A stretch of 44,543 nt of DNA from contig JADYYK010000102.1 in the NCBI GenBank assembly GCA_020853705.1, positions 1-44,543 on the forward strand, in the 5' to 3' direction. The translations under genes and the position numbers were made by a program. The stretch comes from Deltaproteobacteria bacterium. GTDB taxonomy: Bacteria > Myxococcota_A > Polyangia > Haliangiales > JADYYK01. Below, in pieces: positions 7,122 to 16,886 of this stretch (positions within the stretch are counted from its first letter, which is position 1; every line of letters begins with the position of its first letter). A model generated the notes under the pieces. That model had not been told where the DNA came from, made no database searches, and was given only the letters and a program-made list of their open reading frames with translations.

Positions 7122-7504
7122 GCGCCCGCCTTCCACCACGCGGCTCGCTCGGGGATGACCCACCGGACGCCGCCGCGCGGGTCCGCCACGTCTCCGCTGC
7201 AGCGGGGGATCAGGTGCACGTGCAGATGCGGCACCGTCTGCCCAGCGGCGGCGCCGACGTTGACCCCGATGTTGAAGCCGTCGACCTTGTGGCGGGTCGT
7301 GATCGCCGCCCGGGCGACGTCGAGCGCCGACAGCAGAGCTCCGCGCTCCGCCTCCGTGGCATCGAACCAGTCCGCAACATGACGCCGGGGCACCAGCAGG
7401 GCGTGACCTGGTGCGACCGGGAAGCCGTCCCACAGTCCCCGCACCAGGGCATCCTCATGGAAGATGCGCTCCGCCGCTGGGTCGCAGAACGGGCAGGACG
7501 CCAT
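7118..7504 (-). CDS. HIT-family nucleotide hydrolase/transferase
   Basis: A 128-residue HIT protein. It has the histidine triad HLHVHLIP near residues 93-100, a CPFC zinc-type pair near residue 4 and the conserved GHALLVPRRH strand-loop. Members hydrolyse or transfer nucleotide monophosphates from substrates such as AMP-amines or dinucleoside polyphosphates. The gene lies 10 bp after the zinc-ribbon gene and overlaps the HNH gene by four bases, so all three are probably one operon. Whether the HIT enzyme modifies a signal for the nuclease is unknown. Confidence 0.92.
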   Translation of the reverse strand: MASCPFCDPAAERIFHEDALVRGLWDGFPVAPGHALLVPRRHVADWFDATEAERGALLSALDVARAAITTRHKVDGFNIGVNVGAAAGQTVPHLHVHLIPRCSGDVADPRGGVRWVIPERAAWWKAGA

Positions 7505-7514
7505 CGGCGCGATT

Positions 7515-7760
7515 CTACTCGGTCGTGATCACGCCTGGGCCAGGTTCTCCCGCGCACCCCGGGCACACCCGCACCTCGCGCACCGTCTCCACCCCCACGC
7601 CCCCAGGGTCGTCGGCCCACCGGTCCTTGGGGTCCTCGGCCAGCGGGCGCCAGTGGACCTTCTTGCGCCGCGGGTACACTACCGGGCGCACTTCGACCAC
7701 GAGCCGACTCACCGGCACCCGCGCCGGCACTGCTTCACCACACACTTCACAGCGGAACAT
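7515..7760 (-). CDS. Small zinc-ribbon protein, conserved hypothetical
   Basis: An 81-residue protein with one CxxC pair at each end: FRCEVCGEAVP at the N-terminus and VRVCPGCAGE near the C-terminus. Between them is a basic strand-rich stretch (RLVVEVRPVVYP) and a charged part ending DDPGGVGVETV. This is a two-knuckle zinc ribbon; function is unknown. It seems to be the first gene of the operon with the HIT and HNH genes. Its start codon lies inside the 18-bp repeat at 7754-7771 and no ribosome site is visible. Confidence 0.7.
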   Translation of the reverse strand: MFRCEVCGEAVPARVPVSRLVVEVRPVVYPRRKKVHWRPLAEDPKDRWADDPGGVGVETVREVRVCPGCAGEPGPGVITTE

Positions 7761-7771
7761 CGATACAGCCG
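7754..7771 (+). repeat. 18-bp direct repeat, copy 2
   Basis: This copy is identical to 1313-1330. Read on the minus strand it covers the start of the small zinc-ribbon gene. It lies 66 bp beyond the 3' end of tRNA-Leu. Together the copies bracket about 6.4 kb of mosaic accessory genes. Confidence 0.75.
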
Positions 7772-7836
7772 GGCTGCTGGAACCTGCCGGTGGGCTGCGA
7801 GGCCGGCAGGCTCTTGGCTGACCTACGCGGTCAGCC

Positions 7837-7923
7837 TGGTGCGAACGGAGAGACTCGAACTCTCACAGGAGTTACCCCACAGGAACCTGAATCCTGCGCG
7901 TCTACCAATTCCGCCACGTTCGC
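7837..7923 (-). tRNA. tRNA-Leu (anticodon CAG)
   Basis: The minus strand folds as an 87-nt tRNA. The acceptor stem pairs GCGAACG (5') with CGTTCGC (3'), followed by discriminator A and an encoded CCA. The anticodon loop reads TTCAGGT, giving CAG. A long variable arm (TGTGGGGTAACTCCTG region) is typical of tRNA-Leu, and GTTCGAGTC forms the T loop region. Its 3' end faces the mosaic region at 1-7,800, the side on which integrating elements usually insert. Confidence 0.95.
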
Positions 7924-7941
7924 TCGTGGTTACGAGGGGGA

Positions 7942-7970
7942 TCCATAGAACGGCCTGCGCTCGCTGTCAA
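7942..7970 (-). promoter_or_regulatory. Promoter of tRNA-Leu
   Basis: On the minus strand TTGACA (7970-7965) is followed by 17 nt and TATGGA (7947-7942), about 18 nt before the tRNA 5' end. This is a strong sigma70-type match. Confidence 0.75.
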
Positions 7971-7978
7971 GCGCGGGA

Positions 7979-7984
7979 TACAAT
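7979..7984 (+). promoter_or_regulatory. -10 box of cytochrome P450 gene
   Basis: TACAAT lies seven bases before the ATG at 7992, with no Shine-Dalgarno sequence and only a weak -35 region. The transcript would be leaderless. The box lies just beside the -35 of the divergent tRNA promoter. Confidence 0.5.
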
Positions 7985-7991
7985 CTTTCAC

Positions 7992-9326
<1,335 letters not shown>

Positions 9327-9347
9327 CCCGGCTGGCGCGGCGGCCCG

Positions 9348-9689
9348 CTACTCGCTCCAGGCCATGACGTCGTCGATGGCGCGGCCGTCGGCCACGTCGG
9401 CCGGCGTCGGTCCAGGAAGGTCCGGGCCCACGGACGCCACCACGAAGCCGGTCGCGATGATGAACGCCAGCACACCCAGGGGTGCCATGACCATCCCGAA
9501 ACGGGGGTCGTCGCACTGGCCCTGCGTCTCGTCACAGTCCAGGCCGGCCTGGTTGCTGGCCATCATCAGCCCGACGCCGACGACCGCCGAGGTGCCCGCG
9601 ATGGTCAGGTTCCTGCGCCGCTGCTGCGGGTAGACCACACACCCAGCGCCCAGCAGGAGGGCGACCAGCCAGAGCGTCAGCGCCCTCAT
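9348..9689 (-). CDS. Small membrane lipoprotein, unknown function
   Basis: A 113-residue protein with a signal peptide and lipobox L-G-A-G-C near residue 17. Two hydrophobic segments follow, about residues 28-44 and 68-90, separated by a Cys/Asp-rich loop (LDCDETQGQCDD) whose two Cys could form a disulfide. The C-terminus is short and acidic. It is convergent with the P450 gene 21 bp away. Small double-hairpin lipoproteins like this are common in myxobacteria and mostly uncharacterised. Confidence 0.7.
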   Translation of the reverse strand: MRALTLWLVALLLGAGCVVYPQQRRRNLTIAGTSAVVGVGLMMASNQAGLDCDETQGQCDDPRFGMVMAPLGVLAFIIATGFVVASVGPDLPGPTPADVADGRAIDDVMAWSE

Positions 9690-9831
9690 GCCTTCATCAC
9701 CTGGCCCACGAAGACCAACGGTAGTCTGTCGCGGGGTTTCGGGCAGTGATCTCCGTCCTCACCAGGGTCAGCCCGACCGGGGTGCGGCCACCGCGACCGG
9801 CGCGGGCCCGCCCTCAGCTGGCGAAATGGGG

Positions 9832-9858
9832 TTTACTTGCGGGCCTTTCACACATAAT
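9832..9858 (+). promoter_or_regulatory. Possible promoter of FHA-GAF-cyclase gene
   Basis: CATAAT (9853-9858) is a good -10 match; TTTACT 15 nt upstream is a weak -35. The transcript would have a leader of roughly 20 nt without a clear Shine-Dalgarno sequence. Confidence 0.4.
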
Positions 9859-9885
9859 CTGGAATGGCTCGGCCCCGACCCCACC

Positions 9886-11592
9886 ATGGCGAAGCTCATC
9901 CTGATCAGCAGCGAAGACCGCCAGGAGTTCGAGCTCGCCACGTTCAACTCGATCGGGCGGCATCCGGACAACACGATCCAGATCCTGGATCGCATCATCT
10001 CCAAGGAACACGCGCAGATCCACCGCAGGCCCGACGGCCGCTTCCTGCTGCGTGACCTGGGCTCGCTGAACGGGACGTACATCCGCGGCGACCGCGTGGG
10101 CGAGCACCTGCTGGCCGACGGCGACGAGATCGCCCTGGGTTCGACCCGCCTCCTCTATGTCGATACCCAGCCCGAAGAGCAGGCGCTGCAGCGCGTCACC
10201 ATCGCCCCCGGCCTGACCGAGAGCCACATCCGGCAGCGCATCGCGCCCGGCAAGGACTTCCTGCCCGAGAAGGAGATCTTCGACGTCGATCAGCTGCGCC
10301 GCGACTACGAGAAGCTGCGCATCGCGCACGAGCTGGCGCGGACGATCGGCCTCGAGATCGACATCGAGAAGCTGCTGCCCAAGATCCTCGACAAGGCCTT
10401 CGAGCTCTTGGGCGCCGACCGCGGCGTCATCCTGCTGGTCGAGGCCAACCGGCCCGGCGAGCTGGTGCCCAAGTACGTCAAGCAGAAGGACGGCAAGAAG
10501 GACAGCATCGTCCTGTCCAAGTCGATCATGGCCGAGGTGCTCAAGGAGAAGGCGGCCGTGCTGTCGTCCGACGCGACGATGGACTCACGCTTCTCGGCGG
10601 CGCACTCGATCATCATGCAGCAGATCCGCTCGACCATGACGGTGCCCCTGCTGTGGGGCGACGAGCTGGTCGGCGCCATGCACCTCGACTCGCACATCGC
10701 GACCAACGCCTTCACCGAGAAGGATCTGCAGATCTTCACCGGCATCGCCGGGCAGGCCTCGGTCGCCATCCAGAACGCGCGCCTGGCCAAGAAGATCGAG
10801 ACCGAGGCGCGCTCGCGCGCACAGCTGCAGCGCCTCTTGTCGCCGAACCTCGTCGATCAGTTCATCGCCGGCAACCTGCGCCTCGACCAGGGCGGCGAGC
10901 TGCGCGAGGTCACCATGCTGTTCTCCGACATCCGCGGCTTCACCTCGATGTCGGAGTCGCGACCCGCGCAGGAGATCTTGCTGCTCCTGAACGAGTACTT
11001 CGAGGTCATGGTCGACATCCTGTTCAAGTACCAGGGCACCCTCGACAAGTTCGTCGGTGACGAGATCGTCGCGCTGTTCGGCGCCCCGGTCGATCAGCCC
11101 GACGGGCCGCTGAACGCCATCAAGTGCGCGCTGGAGATGCAGCACGCCCTGAAGGAGTTCAACAACACCCGCAAGAGCGAGAACCAGGCGCCCATCCACA
11201 TCGGCATCGGCATCAACACCGGCCCGGTCGTGACCGGCGCGCTGGGGTCGTCGCGCACCATGCAGTACACCGCCATCGGCGACCCGGTGAACACCGCCTC
11301 GCGCCTGTGCAACGTGGCCCAGGCCGGTCAGGTCATCGTGTCGGACTTCACGTTCCAGAAGATCAAGGACCACATCGAGGCCACCGAGCTGCCGCCGCAG
11401 CGCGTGAAGGGCAAGGCCCAGGAGCTCCGGATCTACAGCGTCACTGGCGTGCGCGAGCCCGGTGGTGCGCAGCAGTGGGCGCGCGAGTCGACCAAGCCGC
11501 ACGGCGCCGCGCCGGTCGCGCCGAGCCCGAGCAGCCCGACCGCCCCCATCCCCGGCGGCAACATCCCGCCCGGCGGCTGGCCGCAGCGTTGA
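9886..11592 (+). CDS. FHA-GAF-class III adenylate cyclase
   Basis: A 568-residue soluble signalling protein with three parts. An FHA domain (residues 1-95; [28 protein letters not shown]) should bind phosphothreonine. A GAF domain (about 150-310) is a likely ligand sensor. A class III cyclase domain (about 340-520) has FSDIRGFT and GDEIVALFG for the two metal-binding Asp, TLDKF with the adenine-specifying Lys, TAIGDPVN with the partner Thr, and NTASR for the transition-state Asn and Arg. The Lys/Thr pair points to ATP and cAMP. The FHA domain suggests control by Ser/Thr kinases such as the one at 14080. The tail is Pro/Ala-rich. The stop overlaps the hydantoinase B start. Confidence 0.92.
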   Translation: MAKLILISSEDRQEFELATFNSIGRHPDNTIQILDRIISKEHAQIHRRPDGRFLLRDLGSLNGTYIRGDRVGEHLLADGDEIALGSTRLLYVDTQPEEQALQRVTIAPGLTESHIRQRIAPGKDFLPEKEIFDVDQLRRDYEKLRIAHELARTIGLEIDIEKLLPKILDKAFELLGADRGVILLVEANRPGELVPKYVKQKDGKKDSIVLSKSIMAEVLKEKAAVLSSDATMDSRFSAAHSIIMQQIRSTMTVPLLWGDELVGAMHLDSHIATNAFTEKDLQIFTGIAGQASVAIQNARLAKKIETEARSRAQLQRLLSPNLVDQFIAGNLRLDQGGELREVTMLFSDIRGFTSMSESRPAQEILLLLNEYFEVMVDILFKYQGTLDKFVGDEIVALFGAPVDQPDGPLNAIKCALEMQHALKEFNNTRKSENQAPIHIGIGINTGPVVTGALGSSRTMQYTAIGDPVNTASRLCNVAQAGQVIVSDFTFQKIKDHIEATELPPQRVKGKAQELRIYSVTGVREPGGAQQWARESTKPHGAAPVAPSPSSPTAPIPGGNIPPGGWPQR

Positions 11593-13241
11593 CCCCGGAG
11601 GAGGCCGCCGACCTCCAGGTCTGGGAGCACCGGCTGGCGGCCATCGCCGAGGAGATGGGCGCGCTGCTGGAGCGCGCCGCGCTGTCGCCGAACATCCGCG
11701 AGCGCCGCGACTCGTCGTGCGCGCTGTTCGACGAGCTGGGACAGCTGGTGGCGCAGGCCGCGCACATCCCGGTGCACCTGGGGTCGATCGGGCTGGCGGT
11801 GCGCGCGGCGATCTCCGGCCCAGACGGCCCCCCGGCCGGGGCGGTGCTGCTCAACGACCCCTACGCGGGCGGCACCCACCTGCCCGATCTGACGCTGGTG
11901 CTGCCGGTGCGACGCGGGGCGCGGGTGCTCGGGTATGTCGCCTGTCGCGCGCACCACGCCGACGTCGGCGGCGCCACGCCCGGGTCGATGGGGGTGGCGC
12001 GGACCATCGAGGACGAGGGCGTGCGCATCCCGCCCACGCTGCTGCCGGCGCGGCTGGCGGCCGACGACCCGGCCACGCGTGCGCTGCTGGGCGGCATGCG
12101 CGCGCTGGACGAGCGCATCGGTGACCTGGCGGCGCAGCGCGCGGCCTGCGAGCTGGGGGCGCGGCGCCTGCTCGAGCTCGGCGACCGCCACGGTGACGAC
12201 GTGGTGGCGGCGCGCGGGGCGGCGCTGCGGGCCTATGCGGCGCGGCTGATGCGCGCGGCGCTGCGCGAGCTGCCCGACGGGCGCTGGGCCTTCGCCGACG
12301 CGCTGGATGACGACGGCGTGACCGCCCAGGGGCCAGGGGCGCTGGCCGAGTTCGGGTCGGAGGGCGTCGTCATCCGCGTCGTCATCAGCAAGCTCGGCGA
12401 CACCGTGTCGGTCGACTTCAGCGACTCGTCGGCCATGGTGGCCGGCCCGGTCAACGCGCCGTTTGCGGTCACGGTCGCGGCCGTCCTGTACTGTTTTCGG
12501 CTGCTGTTGCCGCGCGGCGCGCCGACCAATGACGGCCTGCTCGAGCCCATCGACCTCGAGTGCCCGACCGGCAGCGTGGTCGCGGCCGACTACCCCGCGC
12601 CGGTCGCGGGCGGCAACGTCGAGACCTCGCAGCGCATCGTCGATGTCGTGCTGGGCGCCCTCGCGCGCGCCATCCCGCAGCGCATCCCGGCCGCCAGCGC
12701 GGGCTCGATGTCGAACCTCGCGCTGGGCAGCGCGGCCGGCGACTGGGCCTACTACGAGACCATCCCGGGCGGCGCCGGCGCGTCGGCGGCCGGCCCCGGC
12801 GCGCGCGCGCTGCAGACCCATATGACCAACACCCGCAACACCCCCATCGAGGAGCTCGAGCACGCGCTGCCGCTGCGGGTGCGGCGCTATGCCGTGCGCG
12901 CCGGCTCGGGCGGTCAGGGCTCCAGGGGGCGGCGCGGCGGCGACGGTGTCATCCGCGAGCTCGAGCTGACCGCGCCGGCCACGGTGTCGCTGCTGGCCGA
13001 CCGGCGTCGCTTCCAGCCCTATGGCCTGGGCGGCGGCGAGCCCGGCGCACCTGGCGAAGACTGGCACGCCCCGGTCGATGGCACCGCGGTCCGGCTGCCG
13101 TCCAAGACCACCTTCGCGGCGGCGGCAGGCGACATCATCCGGATCCTGACCCCGGGCGGCGGCGGCTGGGGCGACCCGCGCTCCGACCTGGGCTTCTCCA
13201 AGGCCAAGCTGCTGGCTGGTGAGATCAGCAAGATCAGCTGA
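11589..13241 (+). CDS. hyuB: Hydantoinase B / 5-oxoprolinase family protein
   Basis: A 550-residue protein matching HyuB along its length. It has the N-terminal helix [22 protein letters not shown], the metal-site region HIPVHLGS, the [17 protein letters not shown] and RAHHADVGG motifs, the glycine-rich [10 protein letters not shown] and the C-terminal [11 protein letters not shown]. HyuA and HyuB together hydrolyse hydantoins, 5-oxoproline or related cyclic amides with ATP, or carboxylate ketones in relatives. Homology reaches back to the TTG at 11589, which overlaps the cyclase stop as TTGA; the next ATG at 11656 would remove conserved residues. The partner A subunit is not adjacent but lies convergent at 17673-19664. 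Confidence 0.9.
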   Translation: MTPEEAADLQVWEHRLAAIAEEMGALLERAALSPNIRERRDSSCALFDELGQLVAQAAHIPVHLGSIGLAVRAAISGPDGPPAGAVLLNDPYAGGTHLPDLTLVLPVRRGARVLGYVACRAHHADVGGATPGSMGVARTIEDEGVRIPPTLLPARLAADDPATRALLGGMRALDERIGDLAAQRAACELGARRLLELGDRHGDDVVAARGAALRAYAARLMRAALRELPDGRWAFADALDDDGVTAQGPGALAEFGSEGVVIRVVISKLGDTVSVDFSDSSAMVAGPVNAPFAVTVAAVLYCFRLLLPRGAPTNDGLLEPIDLECPTGSVVAADYPAPVAGGNVETSQRIVDVVLGALARAIPQRIPAASAGSMSNLALGSAAGDWAYYETIPGGAGASAAGPGARALQTHMTNTRNTPIEELEHALPLRVRRYAVRAGSGGQGSRGRRGGDGVIRELELTAPATVSLLADRRRFQPYGLGGGEPGAPGEDWHAPVDGTAVRLPSKTTFAAAAGDIIRILTPGGGGWGDPRSDLGFSKAKLLAGEISKIS

Positions 13242-13291
13242 AAAAACGCCAGAATTCTGATGGGTGCTGTCACCACGGGTGAGGGGTTTCG

Positions 13292-13996
13292 ATGGCTTAC
13301 AGGTGGGCGCGGGCGGGCATGCCGATTGCTGAACCAGCCGGCATGTTGCGCGGACTCGTCTCTGTGTTGCTGGCCCTGATCCTGGTCGCGGTCCAGGTCG
13401 CGCTGGTCAGCATGGTGGCCGGCTGCGACCTCGATGACGGCGAAGGTGACGACATCGTCGATGCCGCCGTCGTGGCGCCTGACGGGCGGGTCGTCGATGC
13501 CAGCGGCGGCCCCGCCTTCGACGGCAGCACGGTCGACGCCCAGCTGCCCCCGTGCGGCTTCGGCGCCTCGCCGCGCCTGACCATGGACGGCACCACCTAC
13601 CCGGTCACCATCGAGGCCGAGCCGCAGGCGCTGGGCTGCTGCGACGGCGTCAAGCTGCGCTTCCGCCACGACCGCCCCGGCGCTACCGGGGAGGAGTTCG
13701 CCATCGAGCTGACCCTGCTGGCCGAGGGTGGCTGGGGCACCCTGCCGCGCCAGTTCGACCTCAGCGCCGACAACAACATGCTGCGCAAGACCCTGCAGTG
13801 GAAGTGCAACAGCTCGGGCTGCGTGCCCAACGACACCACCGTCGGGCGCAGCTTCAGCGGCGAGTTCCACGTCGCCCGCCGCAGCGACGGCAAGCTGGAG
13901 GGCACCCTGTGCGGCCGCCTGGTCGACGTCGACAACGCCCACCCGGTGTTCCAGACCGTCGACATGTACGCGACCTTCGTGCCCTTCAGCTTCTGA
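13292..13996 (+). CDS. Putative lipoprotein, unknown function
   Basis: A 234-residue protein. GAGGGG lies six bases before the ATG at 13292, unlike most neighbours. This start gives an 18-residue lead before the hydrophobic core; ATGs at 13319 and 13343 are alternatives, the last giving a cleaner signal. The signal ends at a Cys in MVAGCDLDD, a lipobox-like site, followed by an Asp/Val/Ala-rich linker. The mature part has six Cys (CGF, GCCDG, KCNSSGC, LCGR), likely disulfide-bonded, in a beta-rich domain. No family is recognised. It lies 50 bp after hyuB. Confidence 0.75.
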   Translation: MAYRWARAGMPIAEPAGMLRGLVSVLLALILVAVQVALVSMVAGCDLDDGEGDDIVDAAVVAPDGRVVDASGGPAFDGSTVDAQLPPCGFGASPRLTMDGTTYPVTIEAEPQALGCCDGVKLRFRHDRPGATGEEFAIELTLLAEGGWGTLPRQFDLSADNNMLRKTLQWKCNSSGCVPNDTTVGRSFSGEFHVARRSDGKLEGTLCGRLVDVDNAHPVFQTVDMYATFVPFSF

Positions 13997-14067
13997 TCCC
14001 GAAGCAGCCATGGAACCGCGTGAACGGTAATCGCTGGCACCGGCCGGCGGCGGCGCGCGATCTGAAG

Positions 14068-14073
14068 TACCCT
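14068..14073 (+). promoter_or_regulatory. -10-like box of Ser/Thr kinase gene
   Basis: TACCCT lies six bases before the GTG at 14080 with no ribosome site, the same leaderless layout as in other genes of the window. This supports the GTG over the ATG at 14110. Confidence 0.35.
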
Positions 14074-14079
14074 CCGGGC

Positions 14080-15072
14080 GTGGACGGACGCGGCCTCGCT
14101 CCCGACGACATGGGAGTCATCACGCTGCCCCCAGGCGCCATGCTGGAGGGCCGCTATCGGCTGCTCAGGCTGGTCGGGCGCGGCGGCATGGGGCTGGTCT
14201 ACCAGGCCGAGGACACCCAGCTCGGGCGCGTGGTCGCGCTGAAGCTCTTGCATCCGCAGAAGGCGGGCGACGCCACCATGCTGGCGCGCTTTCGTCAGGA
14301 GGCCCGGGCCAGCGCGTCGATCGGCCACCCGGGGATCGTGGACGTGCTGGATCTCGGGCAGACCCGGCAGGGTGCGCCCTACTTCGTGATGGAGTACCTG
14401 GTCGGCGAGACGCTGGGCCAGCGCCTGGAGCGCGAGCGCCGCCTGCCGGTCGCCGAGACGGTGTGGATCCTGAGCGGGGTCCTCGACGCGCTCGAGGCGG
14501 CGCATGCGCGCGGCATCGTCCATCGCGATCTGAAGCCCGACAACATCTTCCTGGTCGCCGATCCGGCCTCGATCAAGGTGCTTGATTTCGGCATCTCCAA
14601 GCTGCAAGGCGAGGATCCGGGGCTGCGCCTGACCAACACCGGCGTGGTCATCGGCACGCCGCGCTACATGTCGCCCGAACAGGCGCGCGGGTCGCAGTCG
14701 CTGGGGCCGGCGTCCGACCTGTTCTCGCTGGGCAGCGTCATGTACCGCACGCTGGCGGGCAAGCCGCCCTTCACCGGGGCCACCAACACCGACATCCTGG
14801 TCTCCGTGCTGGGCGAGCCGCACCGGCCCCTGTGCGAGGTGCAGCCCGAGGTCCCGGTCGACCTGTCGCTGGTGTGCGACATGATGCTGGCCAAGGAGGC
14901 CGGCAACCGGATGGCGTCGGCGCGCGCCGCGCGGGACCTGATCCGCATGGCCGTCGGTGCCCTGGGCGCAGGGACGCCGCCGCGGCCGTATGCGCCGCCC
15001 GAGGCTGGCGCGCCCAGCGGCCCCGGCGCCGCCGTGGAGCCCGAGAGCACCGTCACCACGCCGGGCCGGTAG
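14080..15072 (+). CDS. Eukaryotic-type Ser/Thr protein kinase
   Basis: A 330-residue soluble kinase with all catalytic motifs: the glycine loop GRGGMGLVY (about residue 34), VALK with the ATP-binding Lys, HRDLKPDN with the catalytic Asp (about 148), DFGISK (about 169) and the activation-segment end GTPRYMSPEQ. The domain fills almost the whole protein; the last 35 residues are Pro/Ala-rich, with no transmembrane segment or sensor domain. Such kinases in myxobacteria act in phosphorylation cascades read by FHA proteins; two FHA proteins are encoded in this window (9886 and 33691), but a link is inference. An in-frame ATG exists at 14110. Confidence 0.93.
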   Translation: MDGRGLAPDDMGVITLPPGAMLEGRYRLLRLVGRGGMGLVYQAEDTQLGRVVALKLLHPQKAGDATMLARFRQEARASASIGHPGIVDVLDLGQTRQGAPYFVMEYLVGETLGQRLERERRLPVAETVWILSGVLDALEAAHARGIVHRDLKPDNIFLVADPASIKVLDFGISKLQGEDPGLRLTNTGVVIGTPRYMSPEQARGSQSLGPASDLFSLGSVMYRTLAGKPPFTGATNTDILVSVLGEPHRPLCEVQPEVPVDLSLVCDMMLAKEAGNRMASARAARDLIRMAVGALGAGTPPRPYAPPEAGAPSGPGAAVEPESTVTTPGR

Positions 15073-15081
15073 AAGTCCCGG

Positions 15082-15087
15082 TACACT
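15082..15087 (+). promoter_or_regulatory. -10 box of FG-GAP lipoprotein gene
   Basis: TACACT lies six bases before the ATG at 15094 with no Shine-Dalgarno sequence, so transcription should start about at the A of the ATG. Confidence 0.45.
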
Positions 15088-15093
15088 GGGGCC

Positions 15094-16740
15094 ATGAAGT
15101 CGGCACAGAGGTTCGGGCTGGCCCTGGTGGCGCTGGCCCTGGTGGGGCTCGGGTGTGGCGGCGGTGCGGGCGCTGGTCCCGATGGCGGCGGTGGGGACGA
15201 CGACATGGTCGACGGGACGCCGAAGCCGCTGCCGGCGGCGGCCTGCGCGGCGGCCAGCGGCGGCGGCAGCAGCATGACCCAGCTGCCCACCATGATGGCG
15301 TCCCTGAAGGAGCGCTACCACGAGGGCTGGCTGGCCTCGCCCGCGGTGGCCGATCTCGACCGCGACGGCACGAACGAGGTCGTCATCGCGCGCGCCGGGC
15401 GGCTGCTCACGTTTCGCCCCGACGGCACCGTGAAGTGGGGCTTCGACGTGACCGGGCGGATCTGGGCCTCGCCGATCGTGGCCGACTTCGTGGGCGACGC
15501 CGACCTCGAGGTGGTGTTCGCGGCGCGCGAGAAGATCTACATGCTGACCGCGGCGGGCGCGATGTCGCCCGGCTTCCCGGTCAGCTGGCGCGACGAGGTG
15601 CGCAGCCTGGCGGCCGGCGACGTCGACGCCGACGGCCGGCTGGAGATCGTCGCGGTGACCAACAACCCGCTGGCCGGCACGGTGCGCGACATCATCAAGG
15701 TGTATCGCGGCGACGGCTCGACGCAGGCCGGCTTCCCACCCAACACGACGGGGCGCAGCGGCTGTGACATGGCCTGCTACGTGACCGGCGGCTATGACCA
15801 GAACGTCGCCGTCGGCCCCATCGACGACGACGCCAGCTGGGACATCCTGACCGGCCAGGACAACGCCTACATGTCCTGGCACAAGGGCAGCGGCGTGGCC
15901 TTCGACGCGGCGGCGATCTTCCGCATGCGCACCAAGGTGCTCGGCATCCGCTTCCTGCACGACTATGCGCTGGCGCAGCAGGGCTACGCCAACGACGAGG
16001 CCACCGCCAACCAGGCCCACTTCACCAACACCGCGCCGGCCATCGCCGACCTCGACGGCGACGGCAAGAACGAGCTCATCGCGCTGGGCTCGGTGCAGAA
16101 CGCGGCGCAGACCGACCGGCTGCGCGGGGTCGGGCTGTGGGTCCTGAACCCCGACGGCACCCGGCCGGCTGCGTGGACGACCCCGCTGCACGTGCCACAG
16201 TACCTGGCCGGGCTGTGGGACTTCGACGGCGAGAACATCGTGGCCGCGACCAACCAGGTGTCGATCGGCGATCTCGATCCACAGACGCCGGGCCTCGACA
16301 TGGTGTTCGCTGGCTTCGACGGCAAGATCCACCTGGTCGGCGCCGACAAGGTCGAGCGCTGGTCCTACACCTACACCACGGCGAACAACGTGCTGACCGG
16401 CGGCGTCGCGCTGGCCGACCTGTCGGGCGACGGCGTGCCCGAGATCGTCTTCGCGACCTACTCGACGGCGATGAACGTGTCGGCCCTGTTCGTGGTCGAC
16501 GCGCGCGGGGCGCTGCAGCACAAGGTCGCGCTGCCCAAGCGCGGCTCGATGGCGGTGCCCACGGTGGCCGACGTCAACGGCGACGGCACGCTGGAGATCG
16601 TGGTCAACCTCAAGGACGGCGCCGACGGCATGCCGCTGGCGCTGGCCTACACGGTGCCGGGCAGCAGCGGAAACTGCATCCTGTGGGGCACCGGGCGCGG
16701 CAGCCTGCTGCGCGGCGGCTACTTCAGGAAGGCGCCGTGA
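15094..16740 (+). CDS. FG-GAP/VCBS repeat lipoprotein
   Basis: A 548-residue exported protein with lipobox L-G-C near residue 21 and a Gly/Asp-rich linker. The rest is built of beta-propeller repeats of FG-GAP/VCBS type, recognisable as calcium-loop motifs such as VADLDRDGTNEVVIA, AAGDVDADGRLEIVAV, IADLDGDGKNELIALG, LADLSGDGVPEIVFA and VADVNGDGTLEIVV. Each D-x-D-x-D-G loop can bind Ca2+. Such propellers act as surface binding or adhesion modules. Two Cys-containing inserts (SGCDMACY) may be disulfide-bonded. It starts 21 bp after the kinase gene but seems to have its own leaderless start. Confidence 0.88.
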   Translation: MKSAQRFGLALVALALVGLGCGGGAGAGPDGGGGDDDMVDGTPKPLPAAACAAASGGGSSMTQLPTMMASLKERYHEGWLASPAVADLDRDGTNEVVIARAGRLLTFRPDGTVKWGFDVTGRIWASPIVADFVGDADLEVVFAAREKIYMLTAAGAMSPGFPVSWRDEVRSLAAGDVDADGRLEIVAVTNNPLAGTVRDIIKVYRGDGSTQAGFPPNTTGRSGCDMACYVTGGYDQNVAVGPIDDDASWDILTGQDNAYMSWHKGSGVAFDAAAIFRMRTKVLGIRFLHDYALAQQGYANDEATANQAHFTNTAPAIADLDGDGKNELIALGSVQNAAQTDRLRGVGLWVLNPDGTRPAAWTTPLHVPQYLAGLWDFDGENIVAATNQVSIGDLDPQTPGLDMVFAGFDGKIHLVGADKVERWSYTYTTANNVLTGGVALADLSGDGVPEIVFATYSTAMNVSALFVVDARGALQHKVALPKRGSMAVPTVADVNGDGTLEIVVNLKDGADGMPLALAYTVPGSSGNCILWGTGRGSLLRGGYFRKAP

Positions 16741-16750
16741 CCTGACGGGC

Positions 16751-16767
16751 GTTGCCACCACGGCAAC
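16751..16767 (+). other. Short hairpin after FG-GAP gene
   Basis: GTTGCC-ACCAC-GGCAAC is a perfect 6-bp stem 10 nt after the stop at 16740. No T-run follows, so it is not a standard intrinsic terminator; it may protect the mRNA end. Confidence 0.3.
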
Positions 16768-16886
16768 CCCGCGGTGGACCGGGAGGCTACTGCCTCGGTG
16801 GCGTCGGTTGGATTCTCACGTGGTTGGGTCGCGCACACCCATTGCAGTGCACAACCATGGAACAACCGACCGGGAGGCAGATGCGC

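Noticed and set aside
13597..16761. A 1,054-codon minus-strand open frame over the lipoprotein, kinase and FG-GAP genes
   Set aside because: The plus strand encodes three proteins with clear motifs; the antisense product is Arg/Ala/His-rich and has no start signals.
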